From Hyphomonas sp. (GTDB taxonomy: Bacteria > Pseudomonadota > Alphaproteobacteria > Caulobacterales > Hyphomonadaceae): DNA of 15,139 bases. A program made the position numbers and the translations under genes. Below, one piece after another: positions 1 to 6,276 of the stretch (positions within the stretch are counted from its first letter, which is position 1; every line of letters starts with the position of its first letter). The stretch is taken from NCBI GenBank assembly GCA_024743015.1, contig JANSXJ010000054.1, positions 1 through 15,139 on the forward strand. Reading direction: 5' to 3'. The notes beneath the pieces were generated by a model. It searched no databases and was not told where the DNA came from. It worked only from the letters and a program-made list of their open reading frames with translations.

Positions 1-216
1 GGTCAGTTCAGCGGCGCGATAAAGCAAATAGGTCTCGACCGTTTGCCGATCGGTCAGACTGTTGCCGGCAAAGCTGATCTGCCAGCGATTGGATTCAATT
101 TGTTGGTTGGCATAGCCTTTTTGACCCTCCAGCGCCGCTTGATATGGCGTCGCGGTTGCGCAGGCGCCCAGAAAAGCAAGCGCAAGGAGTGCGGTCGAAA
201 TACGCAGACGGGACAT
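1..216 (-). CDS. CC0125/CC1285-family lipoprotein (5' part only)
   Basis: The first 72 codons of a minus-strand gene that runs off the left edge. The N-terminus is a lipoprotein signal: basic MSRLR, a hydrophobic stretch, then the lipobox L16-G17-A18-C19, so Cys19 should be lipidated. The mature part begins with short Ala/Thr-rich sequence followed by the segment GYANQQIESNRWQISFAGNS and then TVETYLLYRAAEL. I recognise this as typical of the small CC0125/CC1285 lipoproteins of alphaproteobacteria, whose function is unknown. The start is supported by AGGAGG (complement of 227-232) ten bases before the ATG. Upstream lies the palindrome at 293-308, about 77 bases from the start, which could regulate it. 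The family call rests on memory of conserved motifs, not on a search. Confidence 0.75.
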   Translation of the reverse strand, partial: MSRLRISTALLALAFLGACATATPYQAALEGQKGYANQQIESNRWQISFAGNSLTDRQTVETYLLYRAAELT

Positions 217-292
217 GAACAGAATACCTCCTGAACTCAGCATTCACACCTGATTAACATATGCAAGCTGAACGCCAGATAAATCGCTAAAA

Positions 293-308
293 TGTGACCA
301 GGGTCACA
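293..308. promoter_or_regulatory. Perfect TGTGA-N6-TCACA palindrome (CRP-type site)
   Basis: TGTGACC-AG-GGTCACA is a perfect 7-2-7 inverted repeat and matches the enterobacterial CRP consensus TGTGA-N6-TCACA at every fixed position. It lies between the minus-strand lipoprotein start (216) and the plus-strand terminator (396-438). With a plus-strand start near 342, the centre (300.5) would sit at about -41.5, the class II activator spacing. With the alternative -10 TAAAAT (288-293) it would overlap the start and repress. The sequence match is direct observation. Which Crp/Fnr-family protein binds, and which gene it controls, is inference. Confidence 0.5.
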
Positions 309-438
309 GTCATGTCATCGATTGTGCGCTTTATTTGTCATGTGGGGGAGCGCGTGTGGAGGCCCACAGCCACATCACGCGCTGGCAACTGATAGAACCG
401 AGGGGTCATTCGGCTTGGCCCCTCGGTTTCTTTTTTTT
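300..438 (+). ncRNA. Candidate small RNA or peptide transcript ending in a strong terminator
   Basis: No recognised plus-strand gene precedes the terminator at 396-438, so something short must be transcribed into it. The 5' end is uncertain: about 300 if TAAAAT (288-293) is the -10 element, about 342 if TTTATT (330-335) is. The region contains a GC-rich stem, GCGCGTG (350-356) with CACGCGC (376-382), extended by TGG/CCA inside. It also contains a 26-codon open frame, ATG 312 to TGA 390-392, that stops just before the terminator stem. Its peptide is MSSIVRFICHVGERVWRPTA followed by TSRAGN; there is only a weak AGGG eight bases upstream. I do not recognise it as SRP, 6S or tmRNA. It could be an sRNA, a small-protein gene, or both. 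Confidence 0.4.
396..438 (+). terminator. Strong intrinsic terminator, plus strand
   Basis: AACCGAGGGG (396-405) pairs perfectly with CCCCTCGGTT (419-428) across a 13-base loop, and the stem runs into TTTC followed by eight T (431-438). Read on the minus strand the hairpin is followed only by TCTATC, so it would be a poor terminator for the MscS gene that ends at 463. The orientation therefore points to a plus-strand transcript from within 241-395. Confidence 0.85.
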
Positions 439-462
439 GGCGCTGCTGCGCGGTCTCAGGAT

Positions 463-1302
463 CTATTCGTCACCTTTGAACAGGATCACCTTCTGGTGCG
501 GGAACGGAATTTCGATCCCGGCCTGATCCAACGCCTTTTTCACCAGTTCCGGCAGAGTAAAGCGCACATCGAACCAGTGCTCTCCTTTGACGAATGGACG
601 AACCGCAAAATCGACGGAGCTGTCATTCAGCGTTGAGACGACCACAACAGGTTCCGGGTCATCAAGGATCAGCGGATGTTCGCTGAACACTTTCTTGATC
701 ACGTCGCGGGCCTTGTCGATGTCGGTGTCATAAGAGACCCCGAAGGTCAGCTCGACGCCGCGGACCTCGTGATGGCTGTGATTGACAATCTGTTCGCCCC
801 AGATTTTTCCGTTTGGAATGATGATTTGCTGGTGATCAAACGTGCGAAGAACAGTCGTGAATAGAGTGATCTCTTCAACTTTGCCGAAATTCCCTGCCGC
901 ATCGATGAAGTCGCCAACTTTGTAGGGCCTGAAGATCATCAGCATCACGCCTGCAGCGAGGTTCGACATGGCACCTTGAAGGGCCAGACCAACCGCAAGA
1001 CCGGCGGCACCCAGCAGAGCGACAATGGACGTGGTTTCGACACCAAAGCGGTTCAAAACCGCGATGATAACAAAGGCAAGAACGACGTAGCGCGCCAGGC
1101 TGCCCAGGAAGTTGAACAGCGTGTCGTCCAGCTTCTCATGCTGCTTTCCAATGCCTCGTACGACGGCACCGACGCGCCCCGCGACCCAGAAGCCAATGAT
1201 CAGAATGACCAGCGCGATTAAGACATTCGTTGCGCCCGCAAGCACCGTGTCGGCCTGGCCTTCCATCCCCAGCGGCTCCAGTAAACTCTCTAGAAATTCC
1301 AT
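463..1302 (-). CDS. Small mechanosensitive channel, MscS family
   Basis: A 279-residue inner-membrane channel of the MscS family, close to the usual E. coli MscS length. It opens under membrane tension and releases solutes during hypo-osmotic shock. Three hydrophobic segments are visible at about residues 25-47, 70-90 and 92-125. The third is the Gly/Ala-patterned pore helix (GAAGLAVGLALQGAMSNLAA), followed by the family-typical FRPYKVGD entry into the beta domain. The cytoplasmic part follows, with IIIPNGKIW and the closing segment GIEIPFPHQKVILF. The ATG at 1300-1302 has an AGGGGG-like ribosome site about 12 bases upstream. The gene is divergent from the sugar dehydrogenase gene. No good minus-strand terminator follows it. 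Confidence 0.95.
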   Translation of the reverse strand: MEFLESLLEPLGMEGQADTVLAGATNVLIALVILIIGFWVAGRVGAVVRGIGKQHEKLDDTLFNFLGSLARYVVLAFVIIAVLNRFGVETTSIVALLGAAGLAVGLALQGAMSNLAAGVMLMIFRPYKVGDFIDAAGNFGKVEEITLFTTVLRTFDHQQIIIPNGKIWGEQIVNHSHHEVRGVELTFGVSYDTDIDKARDVIKKVFSEHPLILDDPEPVVVVSTLNDSSVDFAVRPFVKGEHWFDVRFTLPELVKKALDQAGIEIPFPHQKVILFKGDE

Positions 1303-1333
1303 TATGAATCAAACCCCCTTTTAGTCATTCAAG

Positions 1334-1362
1334 CGTGCGCGATGGCCTTTTGGCGGCGCACG
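1334..1362. repeat. Inverted repeat in the mscS/sugar dehydrogenase intergenic region
   Basis: CGTGCGC (1334-1340) pairs with GCGCACG (1356-1362), and inside it GCC (1345-1347) can pair with GGC (1352-1354) around TTTT. It lies 32-60 bases upstream of the MscS start, so it would fold in that gene's mRNA leader or act as an operator. No T-run strong enough for a convincing terminator follows on either strand. Confidence 0.4.
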
Positions 1363-1419
1363 TCTTTCAGTCTAAGGGCGCAGGCTTTCGCTCGGCAAGT
1401 GCCGCGCTGGGATTGTCGC

Positions 1420-1441
1420 TGCATTGACCAATCGTAATGCA
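1420..1441. promoter_or_regulatory. Inverted repeat TGCATT-N10-AATGCA upstream of the sugar dehydrogenase gene
   Basis: A perfect 6-10-6 inverted repeat 57 bases upstream of the 1498 start. Its left arm overlaps a TTGACC (1424-1429) that could serve as a -35 element, but the -10 at the right spacing is poor. It is a plausible regulator half-site pair; the protein is unknown. Confidence 0.3.
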
Positions 1442-1497
1442 CGGGAGAGATTTCACCCGTTAGTCTCCTGGACAAACAAGAGTGTGAGGGACGTTCT

Positions 1498-3030
1498 ATG
1501 CTTAAAGGTCTGGCTTCTGCGAGCGTTTTGGCATTCGGTCTTGTGGCCGCGTGCAGCGGCGGAGGTGGTGACGGCGGAACCACGGGAATCACCAATATTG
1601 CACCGAGTTTCAGCTCCAGCGCGAGCGTCAGCATTGCCGAGAACAGTGTCGGCGTCATTTACACAGCGACGGCAAACGACACCAATGGAGACACGGTCAC
1701 GATCAGTCTTGCCGGTGGTCCGGATGCGGGTGTGTTTTCGATTGATGCATCCAGCGGCAGCCTGTCTCTGACAGCGAGTGTGGACTTCGAAAATCCGTCA
1801 GACGCGAACGGCGATAATGTTTACGAACTCACGCTGGAAGCGCGCGATGGCCGCGGCGGCGTGGCGACGCTGAATCTGCAAATCACTGTGACCGACGAAA
1901 CCGACACGATCGCCTTACGCCGGGTCGGGACTGGATTCGCTCAACCGCTCGGTCTGATCGCTTTGCCGGATGGGTCAGGCCGCGTGCTGGTCCTTGAAAA
2001 AACCGGTCGGATCCGGATCCTGAACCCCGAAACAGGCGCAATTGAGAGTGTCGACTTTCTGGATGTTTCCGGATCGATTTCGAGCAATGGCGAGCGCGGA
2101 CTGCTCGGGCTCGCCTTGTCACCGGACTTTGCCATCGATCGGACCCTTTATGTGCACGTGACCAATAGCGCAGGCGATACAGAAATTCGGCAGTTTCAGA
2201 CCTTTGCCGGTATGCTTGATCAGGTTGATGCGTCGACGTCAGATGTCATATTGACCATCGGGCAGCCTGAAACGAACCACAATGCCGGGTGGATCGGGTT
2301 CGATGCCAATGGATTCCTGATCATTCCAATGGGGGATGGCGGCGGCAGCGGTGATCCGAATAACCTGGCCCAGAACCCGCAAACTCTGCTCGGAAAGGTC
2401 ATCCGCATCGATGTATCGGGCGATGATTTCCCCTCCGATGCCTCGCGCGACTATGCCATTCCCGCCGGAAACACCTTTACCGATCCTGCCAATGGTTTGC
2501 CGGAGATCTATGCGATCGGTCTGCGCAACCCGTTCCAGTCAAGTTTCGATCCGATCAGTGGCGACCTGCTCATTGGCGATGTCGGACAAGGAGCGATTGA
2601 AGAGATCAGTCGACTGCCAATGGATGATAGCAGCTTCAATTTCGGGTGGGCGGTGCGCGAGGGAACAGCGTTTTTCAAAGGGGCTGACCAGCCGGAATTT
2701 ACGCCACCTGTGGCTGAGTACGGGCATGGAACCGGCGATCGCGAGGGGCGCTCCGTAACCGGCGGTCTGGTCTATCAAGGCCCTGTCGAGGCGCTGCAGA
2801 ACACTTACATTTTTGCGGATTTTATCAGTGACAATATCTGGGGCATCCCCGTCAGCGACCTGATCAATGGACAGACGGTGGCGTCGAGCGAGTTCCTCGT
2901 CCTGAACAGCGACTTCGTACCGGATCAGGGCAGCCTGACATCAATTGCAAGCTTTGGCACGGATGAAACCGGCAATCTCTATATCGTTTCTTTGGGCGGC
3001 GATGTGTTCCGGATGGAGGCTGAAACCTAA
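1498..3030 (+). CDS. Cadherin-domain, PQQ-type sugar dehydrogenase lipoprotein
   Basis: A 510-residue exported protein. The lipobox V16-A17-A18-C19 is followed by a Ser/Gly linker. Residues about 34-135 form a cadherin-like beta sandwich, with IAENS, ANDTNGD, DFENP and LEARDG at the usual places for Ca2+-binding loops. Residues about 137-510 form a GSDH-type six-bladed propeller (soluble glucose/aldose dehydrogenase family). Its landmarks are ERGLLGLALSPDF (199-211), NHNAGWIGFD around His261 (the likely catalytic base), MGDGGGSGDP, LLGKVIRIDV, GLRNPF and GDVGQG. Family members oxidise sugars to lactones with PQQ, passing electrons to the respiratory chain; the substrate here is unknown. GAGGG seven bases before the ATG supports the start. 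A bidirectional terminator follows. The canonical HNGG is HNAG here. The cadherin module suggests polysaccharide or cell-surface binding (inference). Confidence 0.88.
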   Translation: MLKGLASASVLAFGLVAACSGGGGDGGTTGITNIAPSFSSSASVSIAENSVGVIYTATANDTNGDTVTISLAGGPDAGVFSIDASSGSLSLTASVDFENPSDANGDNVYELTLEARDGRGGVATLNLQITVTDETDTIALRRVGTGFAQPLGLIALPDGSGRVLVLEKTGRIRILNPETGAIESVDFLDVSGSISSNGERGLLGLALSPDFAIDRTLYVHVTNSAGDTEIRQFQTFAGMLDQVDASTSDVILTIGQPETNHNAGWIGFDANGFLIIPMGDGGGSGDPNNLAQNPQTLLGKVIRIDVSGDDFPSDASRDYAIPAGNTFTDPANGLPEIYAIGLRNPFQSSFDPISGDLLIGDVGQGAIEEISRLPMDDSSFNFGWAVREGTAFFKGADQPEFTPPVAEYGHGTGDREGRSVTGGLVYQGPVEALQNTYIFADFISDNIWGIPVSDLINGQTVASSEFLVLNSDFVPDQGSLTSIASFGTDETGNLYIVSLGGDVFRMEAET

Positions 3031-3041
3031 GTCCTCCATAA

Positions 3042-3074
3042 AAGAAGGGCGGACCGACTGGTCCGCCCTTTTCT
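3042..3074. terminator. Bidirectional terminator between convergent genes
   Basis: AAGGGCGGACC (3045-3055) and GGTCCGCCCTT (3060-3070) form a perfect 11-bp stem with a GACT loop. On the plus strand the stem continues into TTCT. On the minus strand it continues into CTTTTATGG. It therefore serves both the sugar dehydrogenase gene ending at 3030 and the aldehyde dehydrogenase gene ending at 3093. Confidence 0.9.
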
Positions 3075-3092
3075 GTCATTGTCTAGATGGGA

Positions 3093-4520
3093 TCAGGCTG
3101 CAGCGCCCATTACCGCTTTCACTTCGAGGAACTCCTCGAAGCCGTGATCACCCCATTCGCGGCCATTGCCGGATTGCTTGTAGCCGCCAAATGGCGCCGT
3201 GAAGTCCGGGCCCTGGCCGTTGACCTGGATCTGCCCTGCGCGAATGCGGTTGGCAATTTTTGCCGCTTCGGCGGGTTCGCCCTGAACATAACCGGCAAGG
3301 CCGTACTCAGTGTCATTGGCCATTTCGACCGCTTCATCGACGCTGTCATATGGGATCATGACCAGCACCGGCCCGAAAATCTCTTCGCGCGCGATCGTCA
3401 TGTCGTTGGTGACATCGGCGAACACGGTTGGCCGTGCGAAATAGCCGCGATTGAGGCCTTCAGGTCGGCCAGGGCCACCTGCCACGAGGGTTGCGCCCTC
3501 ATCAATCCCTTTCTGGATCAGGTCCTGGACCTTGGCATATTGATTGCCGTTCGAGATCGGGCCAATGGCGCCCTTGTCAGCCTCGCGCGGCATCTGGACC
3601 TTGACCGCTTCTGCTGCGGCCTTGGCGATGGCCTTGGCTTCCTCATTGCTTTCGCGCGGAATGAACATCCGGCTTGGTGCGTTACAGGACTGACCGGAAT
3701 TGGTCATCATCTGCATGACGCCGCCGCCGACAGCTTTCTGCAGATCCGCAGATGGCAGAACAATGTTTGGCGACTTGCCGCCCAGCTCCTGAGCGACGCG
3801 CTTCACAGTCGGTGCCGCCGCCTGGGCGACGAGAATGCCGGCGCGGGTGGAGCCGGTGAAGCTCATCATGTCGACATCAGGATGGCTGGACAGGTGAGCA
3901 CCTACGCTTGGGCCGTCGCCATTGACCAGATTGAACACACCTGGTGGTACGCCAGCCTCGTGCATGACCTCAGTGAAGATCATCGCGTTGAGCGGTGAGA
4001 TTTCAGATGGCTTCAGAACCATCGTACAGCCCGCCGCGATAGCAGGTGCAACTTTACAGGTGATCTGATTGAGCGGCCAGTTCCAGGGCGTGATGAAGCC
4101 GCAAACGCCAATCGGCTCCTTGCGCAGGAGCGTGGTGCCACGCTGCTCTTCAAACTCATAGTTTCTGAGAATTTGCGCCATGGTCGCAACATGTCCGAGG
4201 CCTGCTGGAACCTGCGCCGCATTTGCCAGCCACATCGGGGCGCCCATTTCGTCAGAGATCGCCTCTGCCATATCGCCCATGCGAGCCTGGATACCAGCGG
4301 TGATCTTGTCGAGAAGCTCGGCGCGATACTCGACGCTGGTCTCCGAGAAGCTTGGGAAAGCTGCCTTCGCGGCGGCAACAGCCTTGTCGACATCTGCTGA
4401 CGAGCCGAGTGAGATGCGCGCAAATGGCTCTTCTGTGGCCGGGTTCTCAACATCGAGCGTGCGCGGCTCGACCGGATCAACCCATTCGCCATTAATGTAG
4501 AATTGACGATACTCTTTCAT
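3093..4520 (-). CDS. NAD(P)-dependent aldehyde dehydrogenase
   Basis: A 475-residue member of the ALDH superfamily, full length, cytoplasmic, oxidising an aldehyde to its acid. The active-site set is complete: TPWN with Asn147 (oxyanion hole), Lys170 in LKPSE (cofactor), FTGST at 221-225 (Rossmann turn), the general base Glu245 in QELGGKSPNIV, the nucleophile Cys279 in SGQSC, and Glu380 in EEIFGP. The C-terminus has the conserved APFGGYKQSG. The substrate cannot be read from the sequence. GGGAGG eight bases before the ATG supports the start. The gene is last in the minus-strand run but separated by 136 bases from the ATPase gene. An inverted repeat 46-67 bases upstream may be an operator, so it probably has its own promoter. 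Confidence 0.95.
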   Translation of the reverse strand: MKEYRQFYINGEWVDPVEPRTLDVENPATEEPFARISLGSSADVDKAVAAAKAAFPSFSETSVEYRAELLDKITAGIQARMGDMAEAISDEMGAPMWLANAAQVPAGLGHVATMAQILRNYEFEEQRGTTLLRKEPIGVCGFITPWNWPLNQITCKVAPAIAAGCTMVLKPSEISPLNAMIFTEVMHEAGVPPGVFNLVNGDGPSVGAHLSSHPDVDMMSFTGSTRAGILVAQAAAPTVKRVAQELGGKSPNIVLPSADLQKAVGGGVMQMMTNSGQSCNAPSRMFIPRESNEEAKAIAKAAAEAVKVQMPREADKGAIGPISNGNQYAKVQDLIQKGIDEGATLVAGGPGRPEGLNRGYFARPTVFADVTNDMTIAREEIFGPVLVMIPYDSVDEAVEMANDTEYGLAGYVQGEPAEAAKIANRIRAGQIQVNGQGPDFTAPFGGYKQSGNGREWGDHGFEEFLEVKAVMGAAA

Positions 4521-4565
4521 GGCTTGCGCCTCCCGTTACCTGTTCTGAATCTCGGCATGTGTCCG

Positions 4566-4587
4566 AACCTGACACTCGCGTCAGGTT
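4566..4587. promoter_or_regulatory. Perfect 8-6-8 inverted repeat upstream of the aldehyde dehydrogenase gene
   Basis: AACCTGAC (4566-4573) and GTCAGGTT (4580-4587) are exact inverted repeats around ACTCGC. Size and spacing suit a TetR- or MarR-like operator. A TTAAAT on the minus strand just upstream (near 4589-4595) could be a -10 element, which would place the repeat over the transcription start. On the plus strand the repeat is followed by TTATTT, so a weak terminator is a second reading, but no plus-strand gene precedes it. Confidence 0.4.
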
Positions 4588-4656
4588 TTATTTAAGCACA
4601 GCAGCGGGCTGTGGAAAGCCCACACGCGGCGGAAACACCCTAAAATTGGCGTGAGT

Positions 4657-6192
4657 TTAGCGTCGTCGACCGCCCAAAATACCGCGCAGGACATAGTCGG
4701 TTACGCGCCGGGCGATCGTGCGGGTCGCAGTGTTGACCGCCCGCTCTGTGGTGCTCATGCGGGTCGAGCGACGGCGCGTCGTGGTTTTTTTTGTCGTGCG
4801 AGACTTCTTCTTTTCGAGCTCGCGCTGCGCCTTCATTTCTTCCTTGGCGAGTTTTTCGGCGGCTTTTGCAGCTTCTTCTTCGCGCTTTAGCAGGATTTCA
4901 TATGCCGACTCCCGATCGATCAACTCGTCATAAAGACCCGCGACCGGGCTATTCTTCATCTCCGCCTTGCGCTCGTCCTCCGTTGCCGGGCCAAGGCGTG
5001 AGCTTGGCGGACGGATCAGGGTGCGCTGGACAATGCCGGGTGCGCCTTTTTCGTCCAGGGTCGACACCAGCGCCTCACCGACACCGAGATCGGTGATGAC
5101 CTCTTCGGCGTCAAAGGCCGGGTTTTCCCGAAACGAGTCCGCGGCGGCGCGAACTCCCTTGCGCTCAGCCGGGGTGTAGGCCCGCAAAGCGTGCTGAATG
5201 CGATTACCAAGCTGGGCTAGGACGCTGTCCGGCAAGTCTCGCGGGTTTTGCGTAACGAAGAACACGCCGATGCCCTTGGATCGGATCAGGCGGACGACCT
5301 GTTCGATTTTCTCCAATAGCGCGCGGGGCGCATCATTGAACAGCAAGTGCGCCTCGTCGAAGAAGAAGACCATTTTCGGCTTATCCGGGTCGCCGACTTC
5401 CGGCAAATCCTCGAACAGTTGCGAGAGCAGCCAGAGCAGGAAGGTTGAATAAAGGCGCGGGCTGTTGATCAGGGTTGTGGAGTCCAGCACATTGACGACA
5501 CCGCGGCCATCCCGGGTGGTGCGCATGAAGTCCTTCAGATCGAGCGCAGGCTCGCCAAAGAAAGACTCAGCTCCTTCGCGTTCGAGTACCAGGAGACGGC
5601 GCTGGATCGCGCCGATACTGGCCTTGGCGACATTTCCATACTCGCTGCTGATCGCGTCGCGGACTTCCTTGTCGCCCATATGGTTGAGCAGTTTGCGCAG
5701 GTCTTTCAGGTCGAGCAGGAGCATGCCTTCATCGTCAGCATATTCGAACGCGACCGTGAGTACGCCTTCCTGCGCTTCGGTCAGGTCCATCAGGCGCGAC
5801 AGGAGCAGCGGCCCCATATCCGAAATGGTTGTGCGAACCGGGTGACCCTTTTTACCGAACACGTCCCAGAACACCGTTGGCGTTGCGCCATAATCATAGT
5901 CTTCAAACCCGATCTTTTCGGCGCGCGAGATGAGTTTGGGATGGAGTTTGTGTTCCGGGCTGCCGGACACGCAGATGCCTGAAAGATCGCCTTTCACATC
6001 CGCGCAGAAGACCGGCACCCCTTCGGCGGAGAACCCTTCGGCGAGAATTTGCAGGGTAACGGTCTTTCCGGTGCCGGTTGCGCCCGCGACGATGCCGTGG
6101 CGGTTGGCGCGATTGAGCAATAGGGACTGGGCATCATTTGGCGTGCCTTCGCCATCCATATCCGCGCCACCGATAAAGATCCTGTCGCCCAT
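4657..6192 (-). CDS. HerA-like P-loop ATPase, DUF853 (YjgR) family
   Basis: A 511-residue ATPase of the HerA/FtsK-like DUF853 family; the E. coli homologue is YjgR, whose role is not established. Walker A is GATGTGKT (37-44), after the NRANRHGIVAGATG lead-in typical of the family. Walker B is MVFFFDE (274-280), followed by AHLLF. A sensor-like segment FFVTQNPRDLPDSVLAQLGN follows (311-330). Residues about 427-465 are a charged coiled coil (KREEEAAKAAEKLAKEE). Residues 461-478 are a Lys/Arg/Thr tail (KKKSRTTKKTTTRRRSTR), which suggests nucleic-acid or membrane-surface contact (inference). AAGGAG six bases before the ATG fixes the start. It follows the Rieske gene by 84 bases on the same strand and may be co-transcribed with it. 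Confidence 0.93.
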   Translation of the reverse strand: MGDRIFIGGADMDGEGTPNDAQSLLLNRANRHGIVAGATGTGKTVTLQILAEGFSAEGVPVFCADVKGDLSGICVSGSPEHKLHPKLISRAEKIGFEDYDYGATPTVFWDVFGKKGHPVRTTISDMGPLLLSRLMDLTEAQEGVLTVAFEYADDEGMLLLDLKDLRKLLNHMGDKEVRDAISSEYGNVAKASIGAIQRRLLVLEREGAESFFGEPALDLKDFMRTTRDGRGVVNVLDSTTLINSPRLYSTFLLWLLSQLFEDLPEVGDPDKPKMVFFFDEAHLLFNDAPRALLEKIEQVVRLIRSKGIGVFFVTQNPRDLPDSVLAQLGNRIQHALRAYTPAERKGVRAAADSFRENPAFDAEEVITDLGVGEALVSTLDEKGAPGIVQRTLIRPPSSRLGPATEDERKAEMKNSPVAGLYDELIDRESAYEILLKREEEAAKAAEKLAKEEMKAQRELEKKKSRTTKKTTTRRRSTRMSTTERAVNTATRTIARRVTDYVLRGILGGRRR

Positions 6193-6276
6193 GTCACGCT
6201 CCTTTGTGCCGGGCGCAAACTACTGTGTTTGTGGGGCGGAGCAAGGGTCGAGGTGAGCTGTTTGCACCGGGGAAAA

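Noticed and set aside
322..636. Plus-strand open frames running through the terminator into the MscS gene
   Set aside because: They cross a strong terminator and are antisense to a clear MscS gene.
3087..3998. A 303-codon plus-strand open frame opposite the aldehyde dehydrogenase gene
   Set aside because: It is antisense to a gene with complete active-site motifs. Its translation shows no recognisable domain and it has no ribosome site.
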